DNA from: Bradyrhizobium sp. B124 | GTDB taxonomy: Bacteria; Pseudomonadota; Alphaproteobacteria; Rhizobiales; Xanthobacteraceae | DNA: 64,000 nucleotides | Assembly (NCBI RefSeq): GCF_038967635.1 | Contig: NZ_CP152413.1 | Location: 7,010,001 to 7,074,000 of the forward strand | Direction: 5' to 3' | Shown here: one piece after another, positions 29,355 to 37,567 of the stretch | Layout of the letters: the number at the start of each line of letters is the position of its first letter | Position numbering within the stretch: position 1 is the stretch's first letter | Program-made: the position numbers and the translations under genes | Notes under the pieces: generated by a model | Told to the model about the DNA's origin: nothing | What the model saw: only the letters and a program-made list of their open reading frames with translations | Databases searched by the model: none

Positions 29355-29393
29355 CCGCTTTCCCCGCAAGGAGGGGTTTGTGGTCCGACGGCG

Positions 29394-31022
29394 ATGGTCT
29401 ACTCTGTAGCCATGCTTCAGGAAGCCAAAACCTACGACGAGCTCTATCGCAACTTCCGCTGGGATGTCCCCGCGCGCTTCAACATGGCGACCGCCTGCTG
29501 CGACCGCCATGCCGACGGTACGGGCCGGCTTGCGCTGATCTATGTTGACGAGGATGGCGGCACCACGCGCACCTCGTTCGATGAGGTCGCGGACGCCTCG
29601 CGCCGCTTCGCCAATGTCCTGAACGCCGACGGCCTGGTGCGCGGCGACCGCGTCGCGGTGTTCCTGTCGCAATCGCTCGAATTGCCGGTCGCGCATCTTG
29701 CGGCGTTCCGCGCGGCGCTGATCTCGATCCCGCTGTTTGCGCTGTTCGGCGAGGATGCGCTCGAATTCCGCCTGTCGAACTCGGCGGCGAAGGCCGTCAT
29801 CACCGATGAGGCCGGCTGGGAGAAGATCGCAAAGATCCGCGATCGCCTGCCCGAGCTGAAGAGCGTCTACATCGTCGGCGATAAGACGCCGGCCGGTACG
29901 AAGTCATTCTGGAACGCGATCAAGTCGGCATCACCGGAATTTGCCACCGTCGACACCTCGGCCGACGATCCCGCATTGATCATCTACACGTCCGGCACCA
30001 CGGGCAATCCGAAGGGCGCGCTGCATGCGCACCGCGTCGTGCTCGGCCATCTGCCCAATGTCGAGATGTGCCACAACTTCCTGCCCAAGCCCGGCGACCT
30101 GATGTGGACGCCGGCCGACTGGGCGTGGATCGGCGGCCTGATCAACGGCCTGTTCGCGTTCTGGTACCATGGCATTCCGATGGTCGGTCACCGCGCCCGC
30201 AAGTTCGAGCCGCAGGCCGCGATGCAGATGATGGCCGAGCTCGGCATCCGCAACGTGTTCCTGCCGCCGACCGCGCTGAAGCTGATGCGGCAGGCCAATG
30301 TGAAAAATTCCGGCGTCAGGCTGCGCAGCATCTTCACCGGCGGCGAGTCGCTCGGCGGCGAGCTTCTGGGCTGGGTGCGCGAGACCTTCGGCATCGATGC
30401 CCATGAGGTGTTCGGGCAGACCGAATGCAATCTCGTGATCGGCAGCAACTCCAACCTGTTTCCGATCCGGCCGGGCTCGATGGGCCGCGCCACGCCGGGC
30501 TTCGACGTCCGCATCGTCAACGACAGGGGCGAGGAGCTGCCGCGGGGACAGCGCGGCATCATCGGTGTGCGCCAGCCTTGCCCCTGCACCATGATCGAGT
30601 ACTGGCGCAATCCGGAAGCGACAGCGAAGAAGTATGCCGGCGAATTCCTGCTGACCGGCGATCTCGGCGTGCAGGATGAGGACGGCTATTTCTGGTACGT
30701 CAGCCGCGAGGACGACGTCATCACCACGGCCGGCTATCGCGTCGGCCCGTCCGAGATCGAGCACACGCTGATGAAGCATCCGGCGGTCGCGATGTCGGCG
30801 GTGGTCGGCATTCCCGATCCGATCCGCACCGAATCGATCAAGGCCTGGATTGTGCTGCGGCCCGGCCATGCGCCGAGCGATGCGCTGGCGCGCGAGATCC
30901 AGGAATTCGTCAAGGTCCAGCTCGCCGCCCACGAATATCCGCGCTTCGTGCAGTTCGCCGACAGCCTGCCGATGACGGCGACGGGCAAGGTGCTGCGGCG
31001 GGAGTTGCGGGCGCTGGGGTAG
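29394..31022 (+). CDS. AMP-dependent acyl-CoA synthetase (acetyl-CoA synthetase-like)
   Basis: A 542-residue ANL-superfamily ligase that activates a carboxylic acid via an acyl-AMP to acyl-CoA. Visible motifs are A3 IIYTSGTTGNPKGALHAH, A5 EVFGQTECN, A7/A8 LLTGDLGVQDEDGYFWYVSR then DDVITTAGYRVGPSEIE, and A10 Lys in TATGKVLRREL. An alternative start is the ATG at 29412; AAGGAGGGG lies 16 bases before 29394, too far for a clear choice. It follows the Rieske/FAD gene by 39 bp. The substrate may be a short-chain or aromatic acid. Confidence 0.92.
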   Translation: MVYSVAMLQEAKTYDELYRNFRWDVPARFNMATACCDRHADGTGRLALIYVDEDGGTTRTSFDEVADASRRFANVLNADGLVRGDRVAVFLSQSLELPVAHLAAFRAALISIPLFALFGEDALEFRLSNSAAKAVITDEAGWEKIAKIRDRLPELKSVYIVGDKTPAGTKSFWNAIKSASPEFATVDTSADDPALIIYTSGTTGNPKGALHAHRVVLGHLPNVEMCHNFLPKPGDLMWTPADWAWIGGLINGLFAFWYHGIPMVGHRARKFEPQAAMQMMAELGIRNVFLPPTALKLMRQANVKNSGVRLRSIFTGGESLGGELLGWVRETFGIDAHEVFGQTECNLVIGSNSNLFPIRPGSMGRATPGFDVRIVNDRGEELPRGQRGIIGVRQPCPCTMIEYWRNPEATAKKYAGEFLLTGDLGVQDEDGYFWYVSREDDVITTAGYRVGPSEIEHTLMKHPAVAMSAVVGIPDPIRTESIKAWIVLRPGHAPSDALAREIQEFVKVQLAAHEYPRFVQFADSLPMTATGKVLRRELRALG

Positions 31023-31049
31023 GCCGCGACACAATATTGATCGGCGTCA

Positions 31050-31910
31050 ATGCAGTTCTCGCCGTCGCCTGCATCGATGCCCGCTCAATCATTTGCGGCA
31101 AGGCTGATGTCGATATCTGGCAAGCTCGATCCGGTGGTGCGCAAGATCCGCGTGGCTGACATCGCGGAGGCGCTCGGGCAGGGGCTGCGCGATTTCCAGG
31201 CCGTGCCGCTCTACGGACTGATGTTCGGTGCGATCTACATGATTGGAGGCAACGCGATCCTGCTGTGCCTGACCGCGCTCGGCATGGTCTATCTGGCCTA
31301 TCCGCTCGCGGCGGGGTTTGCGCTGATCGGCCCGTTCGTTGCGATCGGTCTGTACGAGATCAGCAGGCGCCGCGAAACGGGCGAGCCGATTTCGCTCAGC
31401 GTGATCTGGTCGAAGCTGCGCTCGCGTGGCGAAATCGGCTGGATGGCGTTCGTCACGCTGTTTGTGTTCGTGATCTGGATGTATCAGGTGAGGCTGTTGC
31501 TCGCGCTCCTGCTCGGGCTCAACGTTTCCTTTTCCAGCTTCCGCGAATTCCTGACGGTGGTGCTCACCACCAATGAGGGCCTGTTGTTCCTTGTCATCGG
31601 CAATGCCGACGGGGCGGCGCTGTCGCTGATCCTGTTCTCGCTGACCGTAATATCGTTCCCGCTGCTGCTGGATCGCGAAGTCGATTTCGTGACCGCGATG
31701 ATCACGAGCGTGCGTGCGGTCGTGACGAGCCCGCTGCCCATGATTGGGTGGGCGGCGGTGATCGTCGTGCTGCTGATCGTCTCGGCGATTCCGTATTTCC
31801 TGGGCCTGCTCGTGACGATTCCGGTGCTCGGGCACACCACATGGCATCTCTACCGCCGCGTCGTCGTTCCCATAGGTTCCTTTGCCGACCCGATCCTGCG
31901 GCGGGAGTGA
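31050..31910 (+). CDS. DUF2189 domain-containing integral membrane protein
   Basis: A 286-residue protein with about six membrane helices and the DUF2189 opening: RKIRVADIAEALGQGLRDF, QAVPLYGLMFGAIYMIGG. The function is unknown; in other bacteria the family sits near cytochrome oxidase and respiration genes. It is 27 bp downstream of the acyl-CoA synthetase and convergent with the SRPBCC operon, whose last gene ends just after this stop codon. Confidence 0.88.
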   Translation: MQFSPSPASMPAQSFAARLMSISGKLDPVVRKIRVADIAEALGQGLRDFQAVPLYGLMFGAIYMIGGNAILLCLTALGMVYLAYPLAAGFALIGPFVAIGLYEISRRRETGEPISLSVIWSKLRSRGEIGWMAFVTLFVFVIWMYQVRLLLALLLGLNVSFSSFREFLTVVLTTNEGLLFLVIGNADGAALSLILFSLTVISFPLLLDREVDFVTAMITSVRAVVTSPLPMIGWAAVIVVLLIVSAIPYFLGLLVTIPVLGHTTWHLYRRVVVPIGSFADPILRRE

Positions 31911-31911
31911 G

Positions 31912-32463
31912 TTACGACGGCATCGGAACCCCCAGTTCCTTCAGCGCGGCCAGCATGCGCTGCGGCGGCTGCATCGGGATCACCATGGCCTTGCCGGTCT
32001 CCACGAGGCTCTTCAGGCTGGAGAGGATCGCCGGCCAGCCGGTGCGGCCGCCGGACAGGATGTCGTCGCTGATCGGGCGGTCATGCGATTGCAGCAAGGT
32101 CAGCTTCACGCCGTCGCCGGCTGGCTCGATCTCGTAGGTGACGAGCGTCGGCCCGAGTTTTTCGACGAGCAGCGGCCAGTTGACGTTGAAGGTGACGGTC
32201 AGCCGCTTCAGCGGATCGCACTCGATCACCTCGCCGGAGATATGCAGCGCGCCGTCGGGCGTGCGCACGATGTAGGCGCCGCCGACCCGAAGATCGACCT
32301 CGACCGCGTTGCCGGAGAAATATTGCCGGCTCAACTCGGCCTGGGTCAATGCCTGCCATACCTTCTCGGGTGTGGCTGCGATGTAGATCGCATAGACGAT
32401 CGCCGGCTTGAATTTCCCGATGTTCATGTCTGTACGCACCCGTCGATAGATTTTCATCGTCAT
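31912..32463 (-). CDS. SRPBCC domain protein (AHSA1/START-like), third paralogue
   Basis: A 183-residue Bet v1/START-like ligand-binding domain beginning near FKPAIVYAIYIAATPEKVWQ and continuing with the family's typical VIECDPLKRLTVTF strand. The ATG at 32463 overlaps the upstream stop codon (ATGA), indicating translational coupling. An inner ATG at 32427 is the alternative. It is the last gene of an ArsR-SRPBCC-SRPBCC-SRPBCC operon. AHSA1-type proteins bind hydrophobic ligands or Hsp90 in eukaryotes. The bacterial function here is unknown. Confidence 0.88.
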   Translation of the reverse strand: MTMKIYRRVRTDMNIGKFKPAIVYAIYIAATPEKVWQALTQAELSRQYFSGNAVEVDLRVGGAYIVRTPDGALHISGEVIECDPLKRLTVTFNVNWPLLVEKLGPTLVTYEIEPAGDGVKLTLLQSHDRPISDDILSGGRTGWPAILSSLKSLVETGKAMVIPMQPPQRMLAALKELGVPMPS

Positions 32464-32927
32464 TCGAAGCCGTCGATCCCGAGCGCGGCAGGCGGGATTG
32501 TGACCGCCTTGCCGGTCTCGAGCAGGCTCTTGAGCGCGGACAGGATCGCCGGCCAGCCCCTGGAAATGCCGTCGAGCAGCTTGCTGCCGGCGCCGAAGCC
32601 CTCATGGGTCACGGTCAGCTTTACGATCTTGCCATGGGGTTCGAGCGTGAAGACCACTTTGGTCGCCGGCTCCTTGCGCATGTCCTCGTCGAGCACGTGC
32701 TTGAAGGTGTAGGCGAGACGCCGCGGCGGATCGGCCTCGAGGATCTCGCCGGTGTCGGTGGTCTTGCCGTCCATCACCAGCGCCAGCGGCGAGCCGACCT
32801 TCCAGTCCGATTTCAGCTCGGTGTCGAACCGGTACTGCCGCGTGAATCTGCTGTTGGTCAGCGCGTCCCACAATCTGTCCGGCGTGGTTTCGATATAGGT
32901 GACGTAGACGAATTCGGGCTTAGGCAT
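32460..32927 (-). CDS. SRPBCC domain protein (AHSA1/START-like), second paralogue
   Basis: A 155-residue protein beginning MPKPEFVYVTYIETTPDRLW, clearly homologous to the next upstream gene (same YVTYIETT and KSDWKVGS motifs). The ATG overlaps the preceding gene by 8 bases and its stop overlaps the following start by 4, a tight operon. It probably arose by tandem duplication. No catalytic motif is apparent; the family binds small hydrophobic ligands in a deep cavity. Confidence 0.9.
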   Translation of the reverse strand: MPKPEFVYVTYIETTPDRLWDALTNSRFTRQYRFDTELKSDWKVGSPLALVMDGKTTDTGEILEADPPRRLAYTFKHVLDEDMRKEPATKVVFTLEPHGKIVKLTVTHEGFGAGSKLLDGISRGWPAILSALKSLLETGKAVTIPPAALGIDGFE

Positions 32928-33387
32928 GGTAGGCCTCCTTGGCGCCGCTCGTGAGCAGGTCGGCCGGCAATTCGCGTCCGGTCTCCAGGAAGCTCTTCAG
33001 GCTTGCAATCACCATCGGCCAGCCGCCTGAGATGTCGCGCAGCGTCTTCGGACCGAGATTGTCGTGCGTCACGGTCAGCTTGACCACGCTGCCGTGCGGC
33101 TCGATGTCGAAGGTCACGCGCGAGGCCTGTTCGCGTGCGGCGCCCTCCTTCACCACGTCCCAGCTATAGGCGAGCTTGTTCGGCGGATCGGCGATCAGCA
33201 CCTCGCCCTGCACGGCGCGGCGGCTATCCTTGGTTAGATGGTAGAGCGAGCCGACTTTCCAGTCCGAGCTGACCCGATAGCCGAACCAGAACTGTTCGGT
33301 GAAGTCGCTCGATGTCAGCGCGTGCCACAGCTTCTCGGCGGTGGTCTCGATATAGGTGACGTAGACGTAATCCGGCTTACTCATCAC
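32920..33387 (-). CDS. SRPBCC domain protein (AHSA1/START-like), first paralogue
   Basis: A 155-residue START-like domain opening KPDYVYVTYIETTAEKLW. Strand pattern SDWKVGSLYHLTKDSRRAV and the C-terminal helix GGWPMVIASLKSFLETG match the paralogue downstream. Adjacent ATGs exist at 33387 and 33384. It overlaps the ArsR gene's last codons by 11 bases. Pairing an ArsR-type regulator with SRPBCC domains is widespread in bacteria, but the signal sensed is unclear. Confidence 0.9.
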   Translation of the reverse strand: MMSKPDYVYVTYIETTAEKLWHALTSSDFTEQFWFGYRVSSDWKVGSLYHLTKDSRRAVQGEVLIADPPNKLAYSWDVVKEGAAREQASRVTFDIEPHGSVVKLTVTHDNLGPKTLRDISGGWPMVIASLKSFLETGRELPADLLTSGAKEAYHA

Positions 33388-33691
33388 GCTTCTCCAATTG
33401 CCGTTTCAATTCGCTGAGCGCGGCGAGCTTCCCGCGCTCGAACTTCCTGATCCACCGCTCGCCGATCTGATGGATCGGAACCGGGTTGAGGTAGTGCAGC
33501 TTCTCGCGGCCATGCCTGATCGTGGTGACGAGGTTGGCCTCCTCGAGAATCACAAGGTGCTTGGTGACGGCCTGACGCGTCATGTCGAGGCCGTCGCAGA
33601 GCTCGCCGAGCGTCTGCCCGTTCTGATCGTGAAGTCGGTCAAGCAGCGTCCGCCGTGAGGCATCCGCGAGGGCTTTGAAGACTTCGTCCAT
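33377..33691 (-). CDS. ArsR-family winged helix repressor
   Basis: A 104-residue regulator beginning MDEVFKALADASRRTLLDRL. The recognition helix region is CDGLDMTRQAVTKHLVILEE, followed by the wing RHGREKLHYLN. The metal-binding ELCVCDL motif of true ArsR proteins is absent (reads ELCDGLD), so this belongs to the metal-independent group associated with SRPBCC genes. It heads the four-gene operon and is preceded by a palindrome at 33706-33721, suggesting autoregulation. Confidence 0.92.
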   Translation of the reverse strand: MDEVFKALADASRRTLLDRLHDQNGQTLGELCDGLDMTRQAVTKHLVILEEANLVTTIRHGREKLHYLNPVPIHQIGERWIRKFERGKLAALSELKRQLEKRDE

Positions 33692-33705
33692 GGGTCAGAT
33701 AATAG

Positions 33706-33721
33706 GCAACCAAATGGTTGC
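33706..33721. promoter_or_regulatory. candidate operator of the ArsR-SRPBCC operon
   Basis: The perfect inverted repeat GCAACC-AAAT-GGTTGC is centred 22 bp before the arsR-type ATG, within the probable core promoter. CAACC/GGTTG half-sites fit regulators of this subgroup. Confidence 0.7.
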
Positions 33722-33811
33722 ATGTCAAGAGCGTGTGTTTGGGCGTTGGTATCGCCGTGCTAGCGTTCCGCGCAGCCAACGCAGATTGGCGTGGAACTCG
33801 GGGTGATGCGC

Positions 33812-35251
33812 ATGGGTGGTCGCGTTACGGCAGTTTGCTGCACGTCTCTTCTTGTCCTGCTCGCGAATGCTGCGAGCGCCCAGCAGAAGATCGGCGACCC
33901 GCCCGAAGCCTCCAACATGCGGCTGGTTGGAACCAGCGACCTGCAGGCACGCGGCGCCTATCAGCCGACCATCCATCGCCAGGGCGACAGATGGATCGCC
34001 TATATCGGCCATCACGGCGGCACCGACGACGTTCCCGATCCAATCAATCCGATGACCGGCAAGGCCGAGCCGAACGGCACCTCGATCGTCGACGTCACCG
34101 ATCCTGCGCATCCGAAATATCTGCGGCACATTCCGGGACAGGAAGGCAAATACGAATCCGGCGGCGCGCAGATGGTGCGGATCTGCGACGGCAAGGATCT
34201 GCCGAAGGGTGATCGCAGCGCGGTCTACATGCTGCGCACCTTCGGCAGCGAGGCGCATGAGATCTGGAACGTCGCCGATCCCGCCAATCCCGTGCTCGTC
34301 ACCCGGATCGGAGGGCTCAAGGACACGCACAAGAATTTCTGGGAATGCGAGACAGGCATCGCGTTCCTGGTGTCGGGCGCGCCGGACTGGCGCACGCGGC
34401 GCATGACGCAAATCTATGATCTCTCCGATCCCGCGCAGCCAAAGAAGATCAGGGATTTCGGCCTGCCCGGGCAGGAGCCGGGTGCGACCGGCGCGGTGCC
34501 GACCGAACTGCACGGGCCGATCTCGACCGGGCCGCAGGGCAATCGCGTCTATTTCGGCTACGGCACCGACAAGGGCGGCTTCCTGCAGATCGTCGATCGC
34601 GAGAAGCTGTTGAACGGGCCGAAGCAGCCGACGCCGGACAATCTGAAATTCCCGGAGATCGCGCGGATGCCGCTGTCCGCGCTGAACGGCGCGCACACGG
34701 TGTTTCCGATGCCGGACATGCCGATCGCGGAATTCGCCCATGACAAGGACGGCAAGAGCCGCGACATCGTGATGATCGTCGATGAGGCGATCCAGAACGA
34801 GTGCGGCGAGGCGCGGCAGATGGTGTGGTTCGCCGACGTCACCACGGAAGCGCGGCCGATGATGATCTCGAGCTACACCGTGCCCGAGGCCTCCGGCGCA
34901 TTCTGCGAGCGCGGCGGCCGGTTCGGTTCGCATTCTTCGAACGAGAGCATGGCGCCGGTCTATTACAAGAAGCTGGCCTTCATCGCCTTCTTCAACGCGG
35001 GCGTCCGCGCGCTCGATATCCGCGATCCTTATCACCCCAGGGAAGTCGGGTACTTCATTCCCGCCATCACCGCGGCGACCGACAAGCGCTGCGTCACGAT
35101 CGACGGCAAGGACCGCTGCAAGGTCGCAATCCAGACCAACAATGTCGAGACCGACGAGCGCGGCTACATTTACGCGGTCGACCGCGCCAACACCGGCCTG
35201 CACACCCTCGAACTGACCGGCGCGGCGCGGGCCGTCGCCGGTCTGCCGTGA
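33812..35251 (+). CDS. secreted LVIVD-repeat (beta-propeller) protein
   Basis: A 479-residue exported protein. The signal peptide is VTAVCCTSLLVLLANAASA. The rest forms repeated LVIVD-type beta-propeller blades such as GTSIVDVTDPAHPKYLRHI, HEIWNVADPANPVLVTRIG and VRALDIRDPYHPREVGYF. The repeats are structural and no catalytic residues are identified. I use the ATG at 33812 because GGGG is 8 bases upstream; 33806 (ATG) and 33791 (GTG) are in frame. It is divergent from the ArsR operon. The next gene starts 7 bp after its stop. Confidence 0.85.
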   Translation: MGGRVTAVCCTSLLVLLANAASAQQKIGDPPEASNMRLVGTSDLQARGAYQPTIHRQGDRWIAYIGHHGGTDDVPDPINPMTGKAEPNGTSIVDVTDPAHPKYLRHIPGQEGKYESGGAQMVRICDGKDLPKGDRSAVYMLRTFGSEAHEIWNVADPANPVLVTRIGGLKDTHKNFWECETGIAFLVSGAPDWRTRRMTQIYDLSDPAQPKKIRDFGLPGQEPGATGAVPTELHGPISTGPQGNRVYFGYGTDKGGFLQIVDREKLLNGPKQPTPDNLKFPEIARMPLSALNGAHTVFPMPDMPIAEFAHDKDGKSRDIVMIVDEAIQNECGEARQMVWFADVTTEARPMMISSYTVPEASGAFCERGGRFGSHSSNESMAPVYYKKLAFIAFFNAGVRALDIRDPYHPREVGYFIPAITAATDKRCVTIDGKDRCKVAIQTNNVETDERGYIYAVDRANTGLHTLELTGAARAVAGLP

Positions 35252-35258
35252 GCGGGCG

Positions 35259-35801
35259 ATGATACGCTCGTGGCCGGTCATCGCGGCGATGTTCCTGGCG
35301 CTCGGCGGCCTCTCGGCCGTGGCCGGCTACGAGATGGCGCCGCCGCACCCCGCGCAATGGCGCGAGATCGCCTGGCCGTTTCCGCGTGACGGCTGGCCCG
35401 CTGGCCGCGCCTTTCGGTGCGGCGCGGCCGAGTGCGGCGCCGAGGTCGAGGTCTATCTCCGGCCGAAGCTCGGCTTCTGCAACTGCGACAGCGGCGTCGC
35501 CGATGACGACGAGGTCGATCGCGTTTCCGATGTCGACATGATCAGCCCGCTCTTTGTGCCGCTGAAGGCCGGCGATGTCGTCGATGTCGCCGATATGCCC
35601 GGACGGATCAGGGCGTATGATATCGAGATGCCCACGGGAAAGCGCATCGCGATCGGCATCGCGGCCTCGCATCGCTGCGATCTCATGGCGGTGGCGGCGC
35701 AGGGCGGGGGAGATACGGCGCGCGTACAGGGCGCGACGTTAAAGTTTCTGGAGGGGCGAGAGATCAGAGCGTGGATGATTGGGGCCATGGAGGGGCGTTG
35801 A
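35259..35801 (+). CDS. hypothetical exported Cys-containing protein
   Basis: The 180-residue protein has an N-terminal signal/anchor (RSWPVIAAMFLALGGLSAVA). Cysteines are paired: RCGAAECG near residue 52, then FCNCDSG near residue 73. A later Cys lies in SHRCDLMA. Disulfide formation or metal binding is possible. I recognise no named family. The 7-bp spacing to the LVIVD-repeat gene implies one transcript and perhaps a joint periplasmic role. Confidence 0.7.
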   Translation: MIRSWPVIAAMFLALGGLSAVAGYEMAPPHPAQWREIAWPFPRDGWPAGRAFRCGAAECGAEVEVYLRPKLGFCNCDSGVADDDEVDRVSDVDMISPLFVPLKAGDVVDVADMPGRIRAYDIEMPTGKRIAIGIAASHRCDLMAVAAQGGGDTARVQGATLKFLEGREIRAWMIGAMEGR

Positions 35802-35816
35802 GTTAGAACTGGCTCT

Positions 35817-35955
35817 TCACCTCTCCCCGCCTGCGGGGAGAGGTCGGATCGCGCTTGCGATCCGGGTTAAGGGGGTACAGGTCTAACGACTCGCACCGCC
35901 TGGCGGAGAGAGCCCCTCACCCCGACCCTCTCCCCGCAAGAGCGAGGCGAGGGAG
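35817..35955. repeat. composite extragenic repeat (copy of 6376-6521)
   Basis: It has the same architecture and near-identical stems (CTCCCCGCCTGCGGGGAGAG, GGTCGGATCGC...GCGATCC, CCCTCACCC...CTCTCCCCGC) as the block after the copper ATPase. Confidence 0.7.
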
Positions 35956-36016
35956 CAGACCGCTTCCATGTTCGGCTCTTGCATGCATAATGACGCAAGC
36001 AACAAACGGGCCCCCA

Positions 36017-36634
36017 ATGTCCCTGCAAGCCTATTTCGCCTTCGTCGCCGCCTGCATCGCGCTGGCGCTGTTGCCCGGTCCGATCGTCACGATGGTGATC
36101 GCCAACGGGCTGCGCTACGGCACGCGCGCCGCGCTCACCAATGTGCTGGGCGCGCAGGTCGGGCTCGCGATCGTGATCGGCATCGTCGCGGTCGGGCTGA
36201 CCTCGCTGATGGCGACGATGGGCTACTGGTTCGACTGGGTGCGCTTTGCCGGCGCCGCCTATCTGGTCTGGCTCGGCATCAAGCTGATCCGTTCGCCGGT
36301 CGAGGGCGTCGGCACCGACGATCGGCCGCCGCCGCCACGCGGCGGCTTCTTCCTGCAGGGCTTTCTGGTGCTGCTCTCGAACCCGAAGGTCTTGGTGTTC
36401 TTCGGCGCCTTCATCCCGCAGTTCATGGACATGGACAAGCCGCACATTCCGCAGGTGGCGCTGCTCGGCGTCACCTTCATGGCGACCGCCGTGCTGACCG
36501 ACGCCGCCTACGCCCTGGCGGCCGGCCGCGCCCGAAAGTTTTTCTCCAAGGAGCGGACGCGGCTGATGTCGCGGATATCCGGCGGCTTCATGATCGGCGG
36601 CGGCATCTGGCTGGCGCTCACCCGCGCGCGCTGA
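36017..36634 (+). CDS. LysE family translocator (amino-acid exporter)
   Basis: A 205-residue RhtB/LysE exporter with six expected membrane segments. The family opening YFAFVAACIALALLPGPIVT, the conserved LGAQVG and the FLVLLSNPKVLVFFGAF segment are present. Exports amino acids or related compounds through the inner membrane; the substrate is unknown. The start at 36017 (MSLQAYF) gives the family N terminus; a longer frame would run back into the repeat. It is convergent with the molybdenum hydroxylase operon. Confidence 0.9.
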   Translation: MSLQAYFAFVAACIALALLPGPIVTMVIANGLRYGTRAALTNVLGAQVGLAIVIGIVAVGLTSLMATMGYWFDWVRFAGAAYLVWLGIKLIRSPVEGVGTDDRPPPPRGGFFLQGFLVLLSNPKVLVFFGAFIPQFMDMDKPHIPQVALLGVTFMATAVLTDAAYALAAGRARKFFSKERTRLMSRISGGFMIGGGIWLALTRAR

Positions 36635-36643
36635 GCCCGCGCG

Positions 36644-37567
36644 CTACGCCACAATTCGCTCGACCACGTCGCGCACCAGGCCCGTCAGCAGATCGAGCTT
36701 GTATCCCGTCATCGTCAGCGGCTTGGCGCCCGCTGTTGCCGGTTCGGCGGCTTGCGCCGCACTGGCTGCGTTGGCCGGCTTTCCCTGCAGCGCCGCAGCG
36801 CTTGCCGCAAGACGCACCGGGACCGGGGCGATGCCGCCGGCGGTGATGTGGACCTCGCGGAATACGCCGCCTTCTATCACGGCCCGCACGCAGACCTCGA
36901 CCAGCGGCCATTCCGCATGCGTCCGGCTGATCGCGCGCTTGTAGAGCGCGCGCTCGCCGGCCAGCGGGGCAGGGAGCTCGATCCGCTCGATCCGTTCGCC
37001 CGATGCGAGCAGATTGTCGGCCGTGCCGTCGCTGCCGTCGCCGAGCAGATCGATGATCGACAGTCCGCTGCGCCGGTCGGTGACGATCTTCGCGTCATAG
37101 GCCAGCAGCGCCATCGCCATGGTCGAGGGATGCGGCGCCACGCAGGGGCCGAGATCGAACGCGACGTGATAGAGATGGTTGCCCGCTCGCGCCGGACAGT
37201 CGGAGCCGCCCTTCTTGAGACAGGCGATCTGCGGATTGCGGAAATACCAACAGCGTGAACGCTGCGCGAGGTTGCCGCCAAGCGTCGCCATGTGCCGGAT
37301 CTGCGGCGTAGCAAGGCCCTGCGCGGCAGCAGTGATGCCGGGATAGGCCTGCGCGAGCCGCGCGTCGGATGCGATCGCCGCGATCGCGGTGAGGGCGCCG
37401 ATGCGTGCCGCGCCGTCCGCGCCCCATGCGATACCGATCGTATCGGGACTGGCGGTGAGATCGATGATCGATCCGCACGACAGGCCGCTGCGACGACGCT
37501 CCGACAGATCGGTGCCGGCGGCACGGAATTCGGGCGCGGACAGTGCCTCTGCGATTGCGCCACTCAT
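36644..37567 (-). CDS. xanthine dehydrogenase family FAD-binding subunit, [4Fe-4S]-containing type
   Basis: A 307-residue medium subunit of a molybdenum hydroxylase. The FAD motif AAGTDLSERRR lies near residue 16 and ATLGGNLAQRSRCWYFRN in the middle. The Cys at RCWYF, at IACLK and at SDCPA suggest the YagS-like [4Fe-4S] loop. The N terminus before the FAD motif is shorter than in YagS. The ATG overlaps the stop of the large-subunit gene (ATGA), so the two are translationally coupled. Confidence 0.88.
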   Translation of the reverse strand: MSGAIAEALSAPEFRAAGTDLSERRRSGLSCGSIIDLTASPDTIGIAWGADGAARIGALTAIAAIASDARLAQAYPGITAAAQGLATPQIRHMATLGGNLAQRSRCWYFRNPQIACLKKGGSDCPARAGNHLYHVAFDLGPCVAPHPSTMAMALLAYDAKIVTDRRSGLSIIDLLGDGSDGTADNLLASGERIERIELPAPLAGERALYKRAISRTHAEWPLVEVCVRAVIEGGVFREVHITAGGIAPVPVRLAASAAALQGKPANAASAAQAAEPATAGAKPLTMTGYKLDLLTGLVRDVVERIVA

